DNA of 64,000 bases from Streptomyces sp. NBC_01335 (GCF_035953295.1 NZ_CP108370.1:7549001-7613000); one strand, 5' to 3'. Positions 40,277-49,348 are shown, counted from the stretch's first letter. The notes: generated by a model from the sequence alone, not told the origin. Translations and numbers: made by a program.

Positions 40277-41536
40277 GTGAAGAACCGGATTCTCGCCGGA
40301 GCCATCGCACTCGTCTCGTCCGTCGCTCTCGGAGGATGCGGTTACCTGTCCCCCTCCGGCGCGGAAGACACAACCGTGACGGTCTGGCTGATGAAGGGCA
40401 GTGCCTCCACCGAATTCCTGGACAAGTTCACCGCGGCGTACGAGAAGGAACACGATGCGGTCGAACTGGAGTTCAAATTCCAGGAGTGGGGCGGGATCGG
40501 ACCCAAGGTGCTGTCCGCGCTCAAGGGCAAGGGCAAGGACTCCCCGGACGTCATCGAGGTCGGCAACACGCAGGTCGCCCAGTACGCGGAGAGCGGCGGC
40601 CTGCGCGACCTCACCCTGGAGTCCATGCGCGACCTCGGCAGCGAGGACTGGCTGCCGGGCCTCGCCGACCCGGGCAGTATCAACGGAGTGCAGTACGGCA
40701 TCCCCTGGTACGCGGCCAACCGGGTGGTCATCTACAACAAGGACCTCTTCGCGCAGGCGGGGATCGACACCCCGCCGAAGAACCGCGAGCAGTGGATCGC
40801 CGACACCGAACTCCTGGACGCGGACGGGAACCAGGGCATCTACCTCGCGGGGCAGAACTGGTACGTCCTCGCCGGATTCATCTGGGACGAGGGCGGCGAA
40901 CTCGCCGAAGGGGACGACGGCGACTGGACCGGTGCCCTGGACAGCCCCGAGGCGCTCAGGGGCATGGAGTTCTACAAGAAGCTCCAGGCACTCGGTGCCG
41001 GCCCGAAGGACGCAGACGAGGAGAACCCGCCGCAGACCGACGTGTTCGCCCGCGGCGACGTCGCGCAGATCATCTCCACCCCGGGCAGCGCCGCGCTCAT
41101 CGAGCAGGCCAACCCGGAACTCAAGGGAAAACTGGGCTACTTCCCGATACCCGGCAAGACCACGAAGAAGCCCGGCGCGGTGTTCACCGGCGGCTCCGAC
41201 CTGATCGTCCCGGAGAAGGCCGAGCACCGCAGCGCCGGGGTCGCCGTGGTGGAGGCGCTGGCGAGCGAGAAGTGGCAGCGCGAACTCGCCCTGGCCATGA
41301 GCTACGTCCCCAACAAGCCGAAGCTCGCGGGCGCCATCGAGGGCCAGGAAGGCACCGCCGCGATGGCGGAGGGTGCCGCCCAGGGGCGAGCCACCCCCAA
41401 CTCCGCCCAGTGGGCGGACGTCGAGGCCGAGAACCCCATCAAGCCGTACATGACCGCGGTGCTGGAGGGGCGTGACCCGGCCGAGGAAGCGAAGTCGGCC
41501 TCGGAGCGCATCAGTTCCCTTCTCGCCGGCAGCTGA
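40277..41536 (+). CDS. Sugar ABC transporter substrate-binding lipoprotein
   Basis: 419 residues. A lipoprotein signal ends in the lipobox ALGGC with the lipidated cysteine at residue 21. The rest is a family-1 extracellular binding protein: TVTVWLMKGSASTEFLDKFT at the N terminus, DVIEVGNTQVAQYAESGGL, the hinge-region IPWYAANRVVIYNKDLF, and NWYVLAGFIWDEGGELAE for the ligand cleft. The wording is of the NgcE/DasA/oligosaccharide type. No permease or ATPase gene is adjacent, so it must serve a transporter encoded elsewhere. The GTG at 40277 has GAAGG 8 bp upstream; GTG 40268 is an alternative. Because of the DasR-like operator, an amino sugar or chitin fragment is a reasonable ligand guess. Confidence 0.88.
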   Translation: MKNRILAGAIALVSSVALGGCGYLSPSGAEDTTVTVWLMKGSASTEFLDKFTAAYEKEHDAVELEFKFQEWGGIGPKVLSALKGKGKDSPDVIEVGNTQVAQYAESGGLRDLTLESMRDLGSEDWLPGLADPGSINGVQYGIPWYAANRVVIYNKDLFAQAGIDTPPKNREQWIADTELLDADGNQGIYLAGQNWYVLAGFIWDEGGELAEGDDGDWTGALDSPEALRGMEFYKKLQALGAGPKDADEENPPQTDVFARGDVAQIISTPGSAALIEQANPELKGKLGYFPIPGKTTKKPGAVFTGGSDLIVPEKAEHRSAGVAVVEALASEKWQRELALAMSYVPNKPKLAGAIEGQEGTAAMAEGAAQGRATPNSAQWADVEAENPIKPYMTAVLEGRDPAEEAKSASERISSLLAGS

Positions 41537-41743
41537 CGCGCCCCAAGGGGCCGGTGGGGTGCGGGGGAAGGGCGGGCCCGGGCCGCACCCCGGGATTCAG
41601 CCGTCGCACATCCGCGCGCTCCATGGCGGTCACGTCGAATCCAGCCGGCCACGGAAGAAGTAGGGGGCCGGACCTTCGCCGCCCAGTGCCTCGGCCGGCG
41701 GGGTCCGGCGGCCGCCCTTGCCGATCCGTCCCCGGAGACCGCC

Positions 41744-42580
41744 ATGACCGCGCTGCCCCTCGCCCCACCGGTTCACTCCGTCTCCGAAGTGCCGGCCCCC
41801 GCCCGGCCCGCCGCCCCCTCGGGCCCGTCCCAGCCCCCCGCCTACCGCCTCTCCCTCGCCGCGGGTCCCGAGGACGTACGCGCCGCCCAGCGGCTGCGGT
41901 ACCAGGTGTTCGCCGGAGAGCTCGGTGCCCGGCTCGACGGCCCCGAACCCGGCCTCGACGGCGACGCGTTCGACGCCTTCTGCGACCACCTGCTGGTGAG
42001 GGAGACCGCCACCGGCGACGTCGTCGCCACCTATCGGGTACTGCCCCCCGAGCGCGCCCGCGCCGCCGGACGCCTCTACTCGGAGGGCGAGTTCGACCTC
42101 ACCCGGCTCGCCCCCCTGCGCGACGACCTCGTCGAAGTGGGCCGCTCCTGCGTCCACCCCGCACACCGCGACGGTGCCGTCATCGCCCTCATCTGGGCCG
42201 GCCTCGCCCGCTACATGGAGCGCACCGGCCACAACTGGCTGGCCGGCTGCTGCTCGCTCCCGCTGGGCGACGGCGGCCTCCACGCCGCCCGCAGCTGGGA
42301 GACCGTACGCACCAAGCACCTGGCCCCCGAGGAGTACCGGGTCACCCCGCACCGCCTCTGGCCGGGCAGCGCGAGCACCTCCGGCCCGCAGCCGGCCGCC
42401 GGCGCCCGCGCCGACCTGCCGCCGCTGCTCCGCGGCTACCTGCGCCTCGGCGCCTGGGTGTGCGGATCACCCGCCCACGACCCGGACTTCGACTGCGCCG
42501 ACCTCTATATACTCCTCTCCATGCGCCGCACGGACCCCCGCTACCTGCGGCACTTCCTCTCCATGGCGCCTCTGCGATGA
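41744..42580 (+). CDS. olsB: GNAT-fold N-acyltransferase, ornithine lipid synthesis (OlsB type)
   Basis: 278 residues. The protein matches the OlsB/hemolysin-like acyltransferase family: LRYQVFAGELGARLDGP, DAFDAFCDHLLVRETATGDV then VATYRVLPP, EVGRSCVHPAHRDGAVIALI, and a C-terminal LLRGYLRLGAWVCGSPAHDP then DFDCADLYILL. OlsB transfers a 3-hydroxyacyl group to the alpha-amine of ornithine. The next gene, overlapping by 4 bp, is an OlsA-like O-acyltransferase; together they make ornithine lipids, phosphorus-free membrane lipids. As I recall, the S. coelicolor pair is SCO0921/SCO0920. GGAG lies 7 bp before the ATG. The proline-rich first 35 residues are not conserved. Confidence 0.88.
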   Translation: MTALPLAPPVHSVSEVPAPARPAAPSGPSQPPAYRLSLAAGPEDVRAAQRLRYQVFAGELGARLDGPEPGLDGDAFDAFCDHLLVRETATGDVVATYRVLPPERARAAGRLYSEGEFDLTRLAPLRDDLVEVGRSCVHPAHRDGAVIALIWAGLARYMERTGHNWLAGCCSLPLGDGGLHAARSWETVRTKHLAPEEYRVTPHRLWPGSASTSGPQPAAGARADLPPLLRGYLRLGAWVCGSPAHDPDFDCADLYILLSMRRTDPRYLRHFLSMAPLR

Positions 42581-43494
42581 ACGCCTGGTTCCCCGTCTCC
42601 CCGTGCACACCGCAGGCCTGCACCGGCCACCACGGAGCGGTGCGTCCCGTCCTGCCCGCGGTGGCACGGCTGGTGGCGGGCAGCCTGCTCGCGCTCGGCG
42701 GCGCCGCGTGCACACCCGTCGCGGCGGCGCTCACGCAGCCGGTCCGCGACCGGCTGGTCCGCCGCTGGTCCCGGGCCGTCCTGCGCACCTTCGGGGTGCG
42801 CGCACGGATCACCGGGAACCCGGGCGGAGGCGAGGGCCCGGCCCTCGGCAGGGACGGCGGGGAACCGGGCTCCGGTGGTGAACCGGCCGTCGGCAGGGGC
42901 GGCGGGGAACTGGTCGTCGCCAACCACATCTCGTGGCTCGACATACCGCTCGTCGCCGCCGCCCTCCCCGCGCGGATGCTCGGCAAGTCCGACATACGGC
43001 AGTGGCCGCTGCTCGGCACCCTCGCCGCGCGCGGCGGCACCCTCTTCATCGACCGGGAGAGCCTGCGGGCGCTGCCCGCGTCGGTCGGCGCCGTCGCCGA
43101 CGCGCTGCGCGCCGGCGACCGGGTGGTGGCCTTCCCGGAGGGCTCCACCCGGTGCGGCGGCGGCCCGCCGGGCACCTTCCGCCGCGCGGTCTTCCAGGCG
43201 GCCGTGGACGCGGGCGCGACGGTGCGGCCGGCCCGGATCTCCTACCGCGTCGAACCCGCCCCCGCCGGGGCGTGCGGCCACCTCCCGGCCCGCGCCGTCG
43301 CGTTCGTCGGCGACGACCCGCTCCACGCCTCGCTGTGGAGGGTGGTGCGGGCCGCCGGAGTGACCGCCGAGGTCACCCTCCTGCCGCCGCTGCTCGCGGA
43401 CCGGTCGGGCGACCGGCGGACGCTCGCCCGCCTCGCTCAGACGGCGGTCGCCAGCGACACCGCGAACCTGCCCGCCGTGTCCGTCCACCACTGA
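42577..43494 (+). CDS. olsA: Lysophospholipid acyltransferase family protein (OlsA type)
   Basis: 305 residues, PlsC superfamily. The catalytic NHISWLD box (HxxxxD), the GKSDIRQWPLLG segment, GTLFIDRES and FPEGSTR are present. A hydrophobic segment (about 25-50) near the N terminus attaches it to the membrane. A glycine-rich low-complexity insert (about 88-110) lies before the HxxxxD box and is likely strain-specific. By its overlap with the OlsB gene it should esterify lyso-ornithine lipid to ornithine lipid. A general phospholipid role remains possible. Confidence 0.85.
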   Translation: MNAWFPVSPCTPQACTGHHGAVRPVLPAVARLVAGSLLALGGAACTPVAAALTQPVRDRLVRRWSRAVLRTFGVRARITGNPGGGEGPALGRDGGEPGSGGEPAVGRGGGELVVANHISWLDIPLVAAALPARMLGKSDIRQWPLLGTLAARGGTLFIDRESLRALPASVGAVADALRAGDRVVAFPEGSTRCGGGPPGTFRRAVFQAAVDAGATVRPARISYRVEPAPAGACGHLPARAVAFVGDDPLHASLWRVVRAAGVTAEVTLLPPLLADRSGDRRTLARLAQTAVASDTANLPAVSVHH

Positions 43495-44399
43495 TCGAGC
43501 CGCAGCCCCGCCGTGTCCAGCTCCTCGCGCACCCGCTCCTGACGGAACTTCGCCGACACCTCCGTACGCAGCTCCTCGCCCTCCTCGAACGACACCACGA
43601 GATCCAGCTCATGGATCTTCACCGTGAGCGCCGAGCGGGCCCGCAGTCGCATCTCGATCCACTCGGCGTCCGCGTCCCAGCGCGCGACGTGGTCGAAGGC
43701 GCCGGGGTCGAAGTCCGCGTCCAGCGCCCGGTTGACGACCTCCAGGACGTTCTTGTTGAACGCGGCGGTGACCCCGGACGTGTCGTCGTACGCCGCGACC
43801 AGCGTGTCCGGCTCCTTCACCAGGTCCGTACCGAGCAGCAGCGCGTCGCCGGGGGAGAGGATCGAGCGGACCGAGCGCAGGAACGTGGCCCGCTCCTCCG
43901 GCAGCAGATTGCCGATCGTGCCGCCGAGGAACGCCACCAGCCGGGGGCCCGGGGTGCCCGGCAGGGCGAGGCCGCCGGTGAAGTCCGCGATCAGCGCGTG
44001 CACGTTCAGCCCGGGACGCTCGGCGAGCAGCGCCTTAGCCGCCCCGGTCAGCGCGCTCTCGCTCACGTCGACGGGGACGTAACTGTGCAGCAGTGGAAGG
44101 GCGTCGAGCAGGTGACGGGTCTTCTCCGAGGAGCCCGAACCCAGTTCGATCAAGGTCCGGGCGCCCGAGGCGGCGGCGATGTCCGCCGCGTGCGCCACCA
44201 GGACCTCCCGCTCCGCGCGGGTCGGGTAGTACTCGGGCAGCCGGGTGATCTCCTCGAACAGCTCGCTGCCCCGGGCGTCGTAGAACCACTTCGGCGGCAG
44301 CGTCTTGGGGCGGCGGGACAGGCCGGCGAGCACATCGGCGCGGAGCGATGCCTCCGTGGCGTCCACCGGCAGGGTGCGGGTCAGCAGAAAGGGACTCAA
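43437..44399 (-). CDS. egtD: L-histidine N(alpha)-methyltransferase
   Basis: 320 residues. The EgtD family is clear from LPPKWFYDARGSELFEEITR, LPEYYPTRAEREVL, the SAM loop LIELGSGSSEKTRHLLDAL, and DADAEWIEMRLRA near the C terminus. The enzyme makes hercynine (trimethylhistidine), the first step of ergothioneine synthesis. The start is TTG at 44399, with AAGGAG 8 bp upstream; it overlaps the egtC stop (TTGA), and no ATG or GTG fits. Its 3' end overlaps the 3' end of the convergent olsA gene by 58 bp. It is the last gene of the egtABCD operon. Confidence 0.92.
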   Translation of the reverse strand: MSPFLLTRTLPVDATEASLRADVLAGLSRRPKTLPPKWFYDARGSELFEEITRLPEYYPTRAEREVLVAHAADIAAASGARTLIELGSGSSEKTRHLLDALPLLHSYVPVDVSESALTGAAKALLAERPGLNVHALIADFTGGLALPGTPGPRLVAFLGGTIGNLLPEERATFLRSVRSILSPGDALLLGTDLVKEPDTLVAAYDDTSGVTAAFNKNVLEVVNRALDADFDPGAFDHVARWDADAEWIEMRLRARSALTVKIHELDLVVSFEEGEELRTEVSAKFRQERVREELDTAGLRLDQWWTDTAGRFAVSLATAV

Positions 44400-45151
44400 C
44401 GGGGTGGCTCCTTGAGCGGGGTGGTCAGGACTTCGTCGACGGTCGCCACCAGCAGGGTGCGGTCCGGCACCTCGTGCCAGGCCGGATCGTCGTCGTACGG
44501 CTCCGAAGCCACCACCGTGCGGAGGCCGGGCCGGTGCAGATACCAGAGGCTGTCGCCCCAGGCGGTCGCCACGACGGTCTTCCCGTCGCCGACCAGCAGG
44601 TTGAGACGTGAACCGGGCGCCGACCGTGCCACGTCCGAGACGGTGTCGGCGACGGCCTGCGGGAGGTCGTCGCCCTCCTCGGCGCGATGGCGGATCAGCG
44701 CCCACAGCAGCGCCGAGTCGCTGCGCGCGTCCAGGGAGAGCAGGACGGACGCGGGCAGCGCGGAGGCGAGCGGCGCGAGGGAGCCGGGCCACCCGAGAAC
44801 GGCGCCGTTGTGGCTGAACAGCAACGGCCCCGCCTTGAACGGAGCGGCCGCAGCCTCCCCGTCCGCACCCGACTCGGTCGCGTCCCGCACGGCCGCGAGG
44901 AACGCCCCGCTGCGGACCACCCGGGCGAGCTCCCCGAACGTCTCGTCGCCCCAGACCGGGACGGCCCGCCGGTAACGGCCCGGCACCGGGTCGCCGGGCG
45001 CGTACCAGCCGACCCCGAACCCGTCCGCGTTGACCGTGCCGTTGCGCTGCCGGCGCGGCGCCCAGGACTGCCGTACGAGCGAGAACTCCGGCGCCATCAG
45101 TACCTCGCCCAGCGCGACCGGAGGGCCCAGATAGGCGAGGTGACGGCACAT
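44396..45151 (-). CDS. egtC: Ergothioneine biosynthesis class II glutamine amidotransferase-like hydrolase
   Basis: 251 residues beginning MCRHLAYLG: cysteine 2 is the N-terminal nucleophile after removal of methionine. NADGFGVGWY, FSHNGAVLGWPGSL and SLDARSDSALLWAL are the usual amidotransferase-fold elements. EgtC removes glutamate from the gamma-glutamyl-hercynylcysteine sulfoxide made by EgtB. The ATG at 45151 overlaps the egtB stop by one base (TGATG), and the stop overlaps egtD. Confidence 0.92.
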   Translation of the reverse strand: MCRHLAYLGPPVALGEVLMAPEFSLVRQSWAPRRQRNGTVNADGFGVGWYAPGDPVPGRYRRAVPVWGDETFGELARVVRSGAFLAAVRDATESGADGEAAAAPFKAGPLLFSHNGAVLGWPGSLAPLASALPASVLLSLDARSDSALLWALIRHRAEEGDDLPQAVADTVSDVARSAPGSRLNLLVGDGKTVVATAWGDSLWYLHRPGLRTVVASEPYDDDPAWHEVPDRTLLVATVDEVLTTPLKEPPR

Positions 45152-46497
45152 CAGGTGTCCCTGGCGGTGCGGAAACCGGAGAAGATCTGGCGGCGCACCG
45201 GCAGGTCCCAGTTCCGGAACGTGCCCCGGCAGGCGACCGGGTCCACCGCGAACGAACCGCCCCGCAGCACCTTGTGCTCCGGGCCGAAGAAGACCTCCGA
45301 GTACTCGCGGTACGGGAAGGCCACGAACCCCGGATAGGGCAGGAAGTCGCTGGCCGTCCACTCCCACACGTCACCGATCAGCTGGCGCACCCCGGCGGCC
45401 GACTCCCCCTGCGGGTAGGCGCCCGCGGCGGCGGGCCGCAGATGACGCTGGCCGAGGTTCGCCCGCTCCGGCGTGGGGTCGGCGTCGCCCCACGGGTAGC
45501 GCAGCGAACGCCCGGATGCCGCGTCGTGGCGGGCCGCCTTCTCCCACTCGGCCTCGGTCGGCAGCCGCCGCCCGGCCCAGCGGGCGTAGGCGTCCGCCTC
45601 GTACCAGCTGACGTGCAGCACCGGCTCGTCGGCCGGTACGGGCTCGGTCACGCCGAACCGCCGCCGCAGCCACTGCCCCGCCTCACGGTGCCAGAACAGC
45701 GGCGCGGTGAGCTCGTGTTCGCGGACCATCGCCCACCCCGCCGGATGCCACCAGCGCTCCTGGGTGTACCCGCCGTCCTCGATGAACCGCTGGTACGCCC
45801 CGCAGGTGACCGGGGTGGTGTCCAGGAAGAACGCGGCCACCTCCCGCCGGTGCGCCGGGCGTTCGTTGTCCAGCGCCCAGGGCTCGGTGGACGTCCCCAT
45901 GGTGAACGGCCCGCCGGGGACGAGTACTTCGCGAGGGAGGCGTACGGAGTCCTGGGACCGGGGCGGCTCGGGGGCGGTCAGTGCGGCCGGGCCGGAACGC
46001 AGCTGATGGGTGATCAGCATGGTCTCGTCGTGCTGCTGTTCGTGCTGGGCGATCATGCCGAACGCGAACCCGGCGCGTTCCAGCGGGCGTCCGCCGCCGT
46101 GCAGCGGGGCGCTCTCCAGGATCTCCAGCACCCGGCCGCGTACGTCCGAGGCGTAGGTCCGCGCCTCGGCGGGGGCCAGCAGCGGCAGGGAGGGGCGGGC
46201 GGACCTCGGGTGCTCGAACGCGTCGTACAGGCCGTCGATCTCCGGCCGGATCGCGTCCCGGCCGCCCACGGCCCGCAGGAGCCACTGCTCCTCCTGGTTG
46301 CCGATGTGGGCCAGGTCCCAGACCAGCGGGGACATCAACGGCGAGTGCTGGGCGATGAGTTCGCCGTCCTCGACGCTGTCCGTCAGGATCGCGGTGCGGG
46401 CCCTGGCGGCGATCAGGGCGGTCAGGGCCCGGCCGCGGAGAGCCTCGGCGTCGGACTCCGGCGCGAAGTGGAAGTTGCTGTCGGAGACGGTGGTCAT
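45151..46497 (-). CDS. egtB: Ergothioneine sulfoxide synthase
   Basis: 448 residues. An N-terminal DinB-like helical domain carries the iron-binding histidines (DLAHIGNQEEQW and AQHEQQHDET), followed by a formylglycine-generating-enzyme-like domain (about 190-445) with VSWYEADAYARWAGRRLPTE and QLIGDVWEWTASDF. EgtB uses O2 to join gamma-glutamylcysteine (actinobacterial type) to hercynine through a sulfoxide. It overlaps egtA by 4 bp at its start and egtC by one base at its end. Confidence 0.93.
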   Translation of the reverse strand: MTTVSDSNFHFAPESDAEALRGRALTALIAARARTAILTDSVEDGELIAQHSPLMSPLVWDLAHIGNQEEQWLLRAVGGRDAIRPEIDGLYDAFEHPRSARPSLPLLAPAEARTYASDVRGRVLEILESAPLHGGGRPLERAGFAFGMIAQHEQQHDETMLITHQLRSGPAALTAPEPPRSQDSVRLPREVLVPGGPFTMGTSTEPWALDNERPAHRREVAAFFLDTTPVTCGAYQRFIEDGGYTQERWWHPAGWAMVREHELTAPLFWHREAGQWLRRRFGVTEPVPADEPVLHVSWYEADAYARWAGRRLPTEAEWEKAARHDAASGRSLRYPWGDADPTPERANLGQRHLRPAAAGAYPQGESAAGVRQLIGDVWEWTASDFLPYPGFVAFPYREYSEVFFGPEHKVLRGGSFAVDPVACRGTFRNWDLPVRRQIFSGFRTARDT

Positions 46498-47846
46498 GCC
46501 GGGAGCCCCTTTCCGGAGGGAGTGGTCCGGGCGCCGCCCGCCGAGGACGCCTCGGCCCACGCGGCGGCGGCCGCGGGGGAGAGGAGGTCGGGCAGGTCGT
46601 CGGCGGGACATCGCCCGCGGGCGACGTACCGCTCGGTGAAGTCCGCCACGGTGTCCAGCACCGCGGTGGTCGCGCCGATCCGGGGGAGTGCGCCGAGCGC
46701 CGCCTCGAAACAGGTGGTGGCCGCGGCCCGCAGCTCGGGATCGGTCAGCCCGTCGCGGGCCGCCGCCCGCCACAACGGGTTGCGCGGCGCCGCGTTCGGC
46801 CCCGCCGTCTCGGCCAGCGGTTTCACGGTGCGGTACACCGTCTCCGCCGCTTCCGGATCGTCGAACAGCGCGGTGGCGACGGCGAGCGGCACCACCCAGC
46901 CGTCGGCCCCGGACTGGGCGTCGATCATGCGCAGCTCGAGGTGGCCGCGGGGCCGGGCCGGCGGGAAGCAGGTGGTCATGTGGTACTCCAGGTCCTCAGC
47001 GAGGGGCGGCCGGGGGCCACCGCCCCGGATCCACTGGCGGAACGTGAGCCCGTCCGGCACCACCCAGGGGCCCGTGCCGGTACGGATGCACATGACGCTG
47101 GTGTCCAGTACATGCGCGGCCCATGCCTCGCGCGGCGGAAGATGCCCCGGGGGAGCCAATGTGCGGTCCGGGTCGAGCGCGGCCCACAGCCCCTGCCGGG
47201 TCGACCGCCAGCCGGTCCGCGCCCGCTGCTGGAAGGGCGAGTTGGCGAACGCCGCCACCAGCACCGCGCCCAGAAGGTGCGCGAGCTGCCACCGGCGGCC
47301 GTAACCCAGCGGGCCCGGCTCCTCCTCGCCCGCGTCCAGGCAGACCTGCACCGACGCGGAGGTGCACATCATCGCCCGCCCGGCCGTACCCGAGCGGTCC
47401 AGGGCCGCCTCCATCGCGTCGTAACGCGGCTCCCTCAGCCACCGGCGGGGCGACTGCCAGGGATCGACGCCCAGCCCCGCCGGGACCAGGCCCGACCGGC
47501 CCAGGGTGCCGCGCACGGCCGCCAGGTCGGCGGCGACCGCGTCGACGCACGCCGTCAGCGATCCGGCGGGCCGCGAACTGAGTTCGAGCTGCCCTCCGGG
47601 CTCGAAGGTCAGCGCCGAGTCGAGCGCCAGCGTCCGCACCCCGGCGAACGCGTCGTCCAGGCGCTCCGGGGCGACCCGCAGATCAGGATGTGCGGCGTCG
47701 TGGATGAGCCATTCGAGTTCCACGCCGACGGTGCGGGGCGGACCCGTCTTGAAACAGATGGCCTGCAGTAAATCCTCCGCCTCGCTCTCGCCGAGAGGCG
47801 ATCCATGCGTGCGGGTGCCGGTTCCGGTGGTCGCGTTCGGGGGCAT
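46494..47846 (-). CDS. egtA: Glutamate-cysteine ligase for ergothioneine synthesis
   Basis: 450 residues of the GCS2-like family used in actinobacterial ergothioneine synthesis: TVGVELEWLIHD near the N terminus, FEPGGQLELSSRP, the MMCTSASVQVCLD strand, AFANSPFQQ and HLELRMIDAQ. It makes gamma-glutamylcysteine, the sulfur donor for EgtB. It heads the operon egtABCD; GAGGAGG lies 7 bp before the ATG at 47846. An egtE lyase gene is not linked here. The divergent neighbour is a PARG-like gene, and the 156-bp gap between them contains GTTCACC (47941-47947), a possible PhoP half-site. Confidence 0.92.
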   Translation of the reverse strand: MPPNATTGTGTRTHGSPLGESEAEDLLQAICFKTGPPRTVGVELEWLIHDAAHPDLRVAPERLDDAFAGVRTLALDSALTFEPGGQLELSSRPAGSLTACVDAVAADLAAVRGTLGRSGLVPAGLGVDPWQSPRRWLREPRYDAMEAALDRSGTAGRAMMCTSASVQVCLDAGEEEPGPLGYGRRWQLAHLLGAVLVAAFANSPFQQRARTGWRSTRQGLWAALDPDRTLAPPGHLPPREAWAAHVLDTSVMCIRTGTGPWVVPDGLTFRQWIRGGGPRPPLAEDLEYHMTTCFPPARPRGHLELRMIDAQSGADGWVVPLAVATALFDDPEAAETVYRTVKPLAETAGPNAAPRNPLWRAAARDGLTDPELRAAATTCFEAALGALPRIGATTAVLDTVADFTERYVARGRCPADDLPDLLSPAAAAAWAEASSAGGARTTPSGKGLPA

Positions 47847-48002
47847 ACGTGCCTCCTCTTCCGATGCCTCCCTTCCACCCAAACCCCTGCCGACCGATCG
47901 CACAAGGGCGCCCCGGCCCGCCGAAAAGACGTTGCGTGGAGTTCACCCGACGTCGAACATCTGCGCTATGCACTGTTCGGGGGATCGTTGGGGGGAGCGC
48001 TC

Positions 48003-48827
48003 GTGAGCGCACGGATGCGCGCCCTGGCGCGCGAGACCGAGGCCATCGCCGACGAGGGCCGTTACCGCACGTCCGGGGGGCGCGAGGTCCTTGTCGGGAG
48101 CGCGACGGCCGCCGCCCTCGCCGGAACCAGGCTGTACGGACCGGGCCCGGTGGCGGTGCCCGTACTCGACTCCGGCCGCGCGACCGCCTTCGAGGTGACG
48201 GGCGAGAGCAGCCTGCGGGCCGCCCGCCGGATGAGTGAGGAGGGGCCGGGCCGGATCGCCGTGCTCAGCCATGCCTCGGCCCGCAATCCGGGCGGCGGAT
48301 ACCTGAACGGCGCACGGGCGCAGGAAGAGGACCTCTGCCGCGGTTCCGCGCTCCACGCGACCCTGCTGCGCGCCCCCGAGTACTACGCGCACCACCGCGC
48401 ACACCGCAGCGCGTTCTACACCGACCGGGTCATCCACTCGCCCGGCGTGCCGGTCTTCCGCGACGACCGGGGCGTTCTGCTCGACACCCCCTACCTCGCG
48501 GGTTTCCTCACCTCGCCCGCGCCCAACGCGGGCGCGATCCGGCGCCGGACGCCCGACGAGGCGCACCGCGTCCCGGCGGCCCTGGCGAGCCGCGCCGAAC
48601 GGGTCCTTGAGACCGCCGCCGCCTGCGGATACCGCCGGCTCGTCCTGGGCGCCTGGGGCTGCGGAGTCTTCCAGAACGATCCGGCGCAGGTCGCGGAAGC
48701 CTTCGGCGGTCTGCTCACGGACGGCGGGCGCTTCGCCGGCCACTTCGAGCAGGTCGTCTTCGGCATCCTCGACCGCGCGCCCGACTCCGCCACCCGAGCG
48801 GCGTTCGCCGACCGCTTCCCGGGGTAG
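48003..48827 (+). CDS. Microbial-type poly(ADP-ribose) glycohydrolase (TIGR02452 family)
   Basis: 274 residues, macrodomain fold. The PARG signature is intact: NPGGGYLNGARAQEEDLCRG contains the diphosphate-binding GGG loop and the catalytic QEE. The start of the conserved region (MRALARETEAIADEGRY) and GAWGCGVFQNDP near the end also match the bacterial PARG family. It hydrolyses ADP-ribose polymers in an exo manner, or removes ADP-ribose from proteins or nucleic acids. The GTG at 48003 has GGGGGAG upstream; the longer upstream frame runs through the egtA promoter and is not used. Alone, divergent from egtA. Confidence 0.88.
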   Translation: MSARMRALARETEAIADEGRYRTSGGREVLVGSATAAALAGTRLYGPGPVAVPVLDSGRATAFEVTGESSLRAARRMSEEGPGRIAVLSHASARNPGGGYLNGARAQEEDLCRGSALHATLLRAPEYYAHHRAHRSAFYTDRVIHSPGVPVFRDDRGVLLDTPYLAGFLTSPAPNAGAIRRRTPDEAHRVPAALASRAERVLETAAACGYRRLVLGAWGCGVFQNDPAQVAEAFGGLLTDGGRFAGHFEQVVFGILDRAPDSATRAAFADRFPG

Positions 48828-48880
48828 CGCCGCGCCGGACCCCGGGGACGTGTCGCCCCCCGGGATCCGGCGGCCCCGGC

Positions 48881-49348
48881 TCAACTCCAGCCGTAGCGCT
48901 CCCTGAGCCGCTCCACCACACGCTGGAACCGTTCGAAGTCCAGCGCACAGGCCTCGCGCCGCATCCCGTCCTCGTGCACCCTCAGCACCCGGTCCAGATC
49001 GGCCCAGGAGGCCCGGCCGGAGCTGTCCCACGGCCCCGCTCCCAGCGCCACCCACTCCCGGTCCAGGTCGTGCTGCTTGCTGGAGAGCTGGACCGCGAGC
49101 AGGGTGCCGGCCGGTTCCCGCGCCACGACGAGCACCGGCCGGTCCTTGCCCCGGCCGTCGTTCTCCTCGAAGGGCACCCAGGTCCAGACGATCTCACCCG
49201 GATCGGGGTCGCCGTCACGATCGGGGGCGTACGAGGTGCGGACCGGGCCCACCTCGCGCGGATCCGCCTCGGCGGTCGCGGAGGGGCCGGTGCGGCCGGG
49301 CGAGGCGGGGCGGGAGTCGGTCTCGGGCATGCCGTTCTGATATGTCAT
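48881..49348 (-). CDS. PemK/MazF-fold protein without an antitoxin neighbour
   Basis: 155 residues. After a disordered N-terminal 45 residues, the PemK-like barrel reads DPGEIVWTWVPFEENDGRGK followed by DRPVLVVARE, then LLAVQLSSK and DREWVALGAGPWDSSGRASW. This is the solitary streptomycete PemK/MazF-like group, often annotated as a toxin. No antitoxin-sized gene is adjacent on either side, so toxin function is doubtful. The ATG at 49348 lies six bases after TACGGT (complement of 49355-49360), consistent with a leaderless mRNA; ATG 49330 is an alternative. Confidence 0.75.
   Translation of the reverse strand: MTYQNGMPETDSRPASPGRTGPSATAEADPREVGPVRTSYAPDRDGDPDPGEIVWTWVPFEENDGRGKDRPVLVVAREPAGTLLAVQLSSKQHDLDREWVALGAGPWDSSGRASWADLDRVLRVHEDGMRREACALDFERFQRVVERLRERYGWS

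Noticed and set aside
48881..49348. A toxin-antitoxin operon
   Set aside because: The PemK-like gene has no antitoxin-sized neighbour with overlapping ends on its strand, so I call only the fold.
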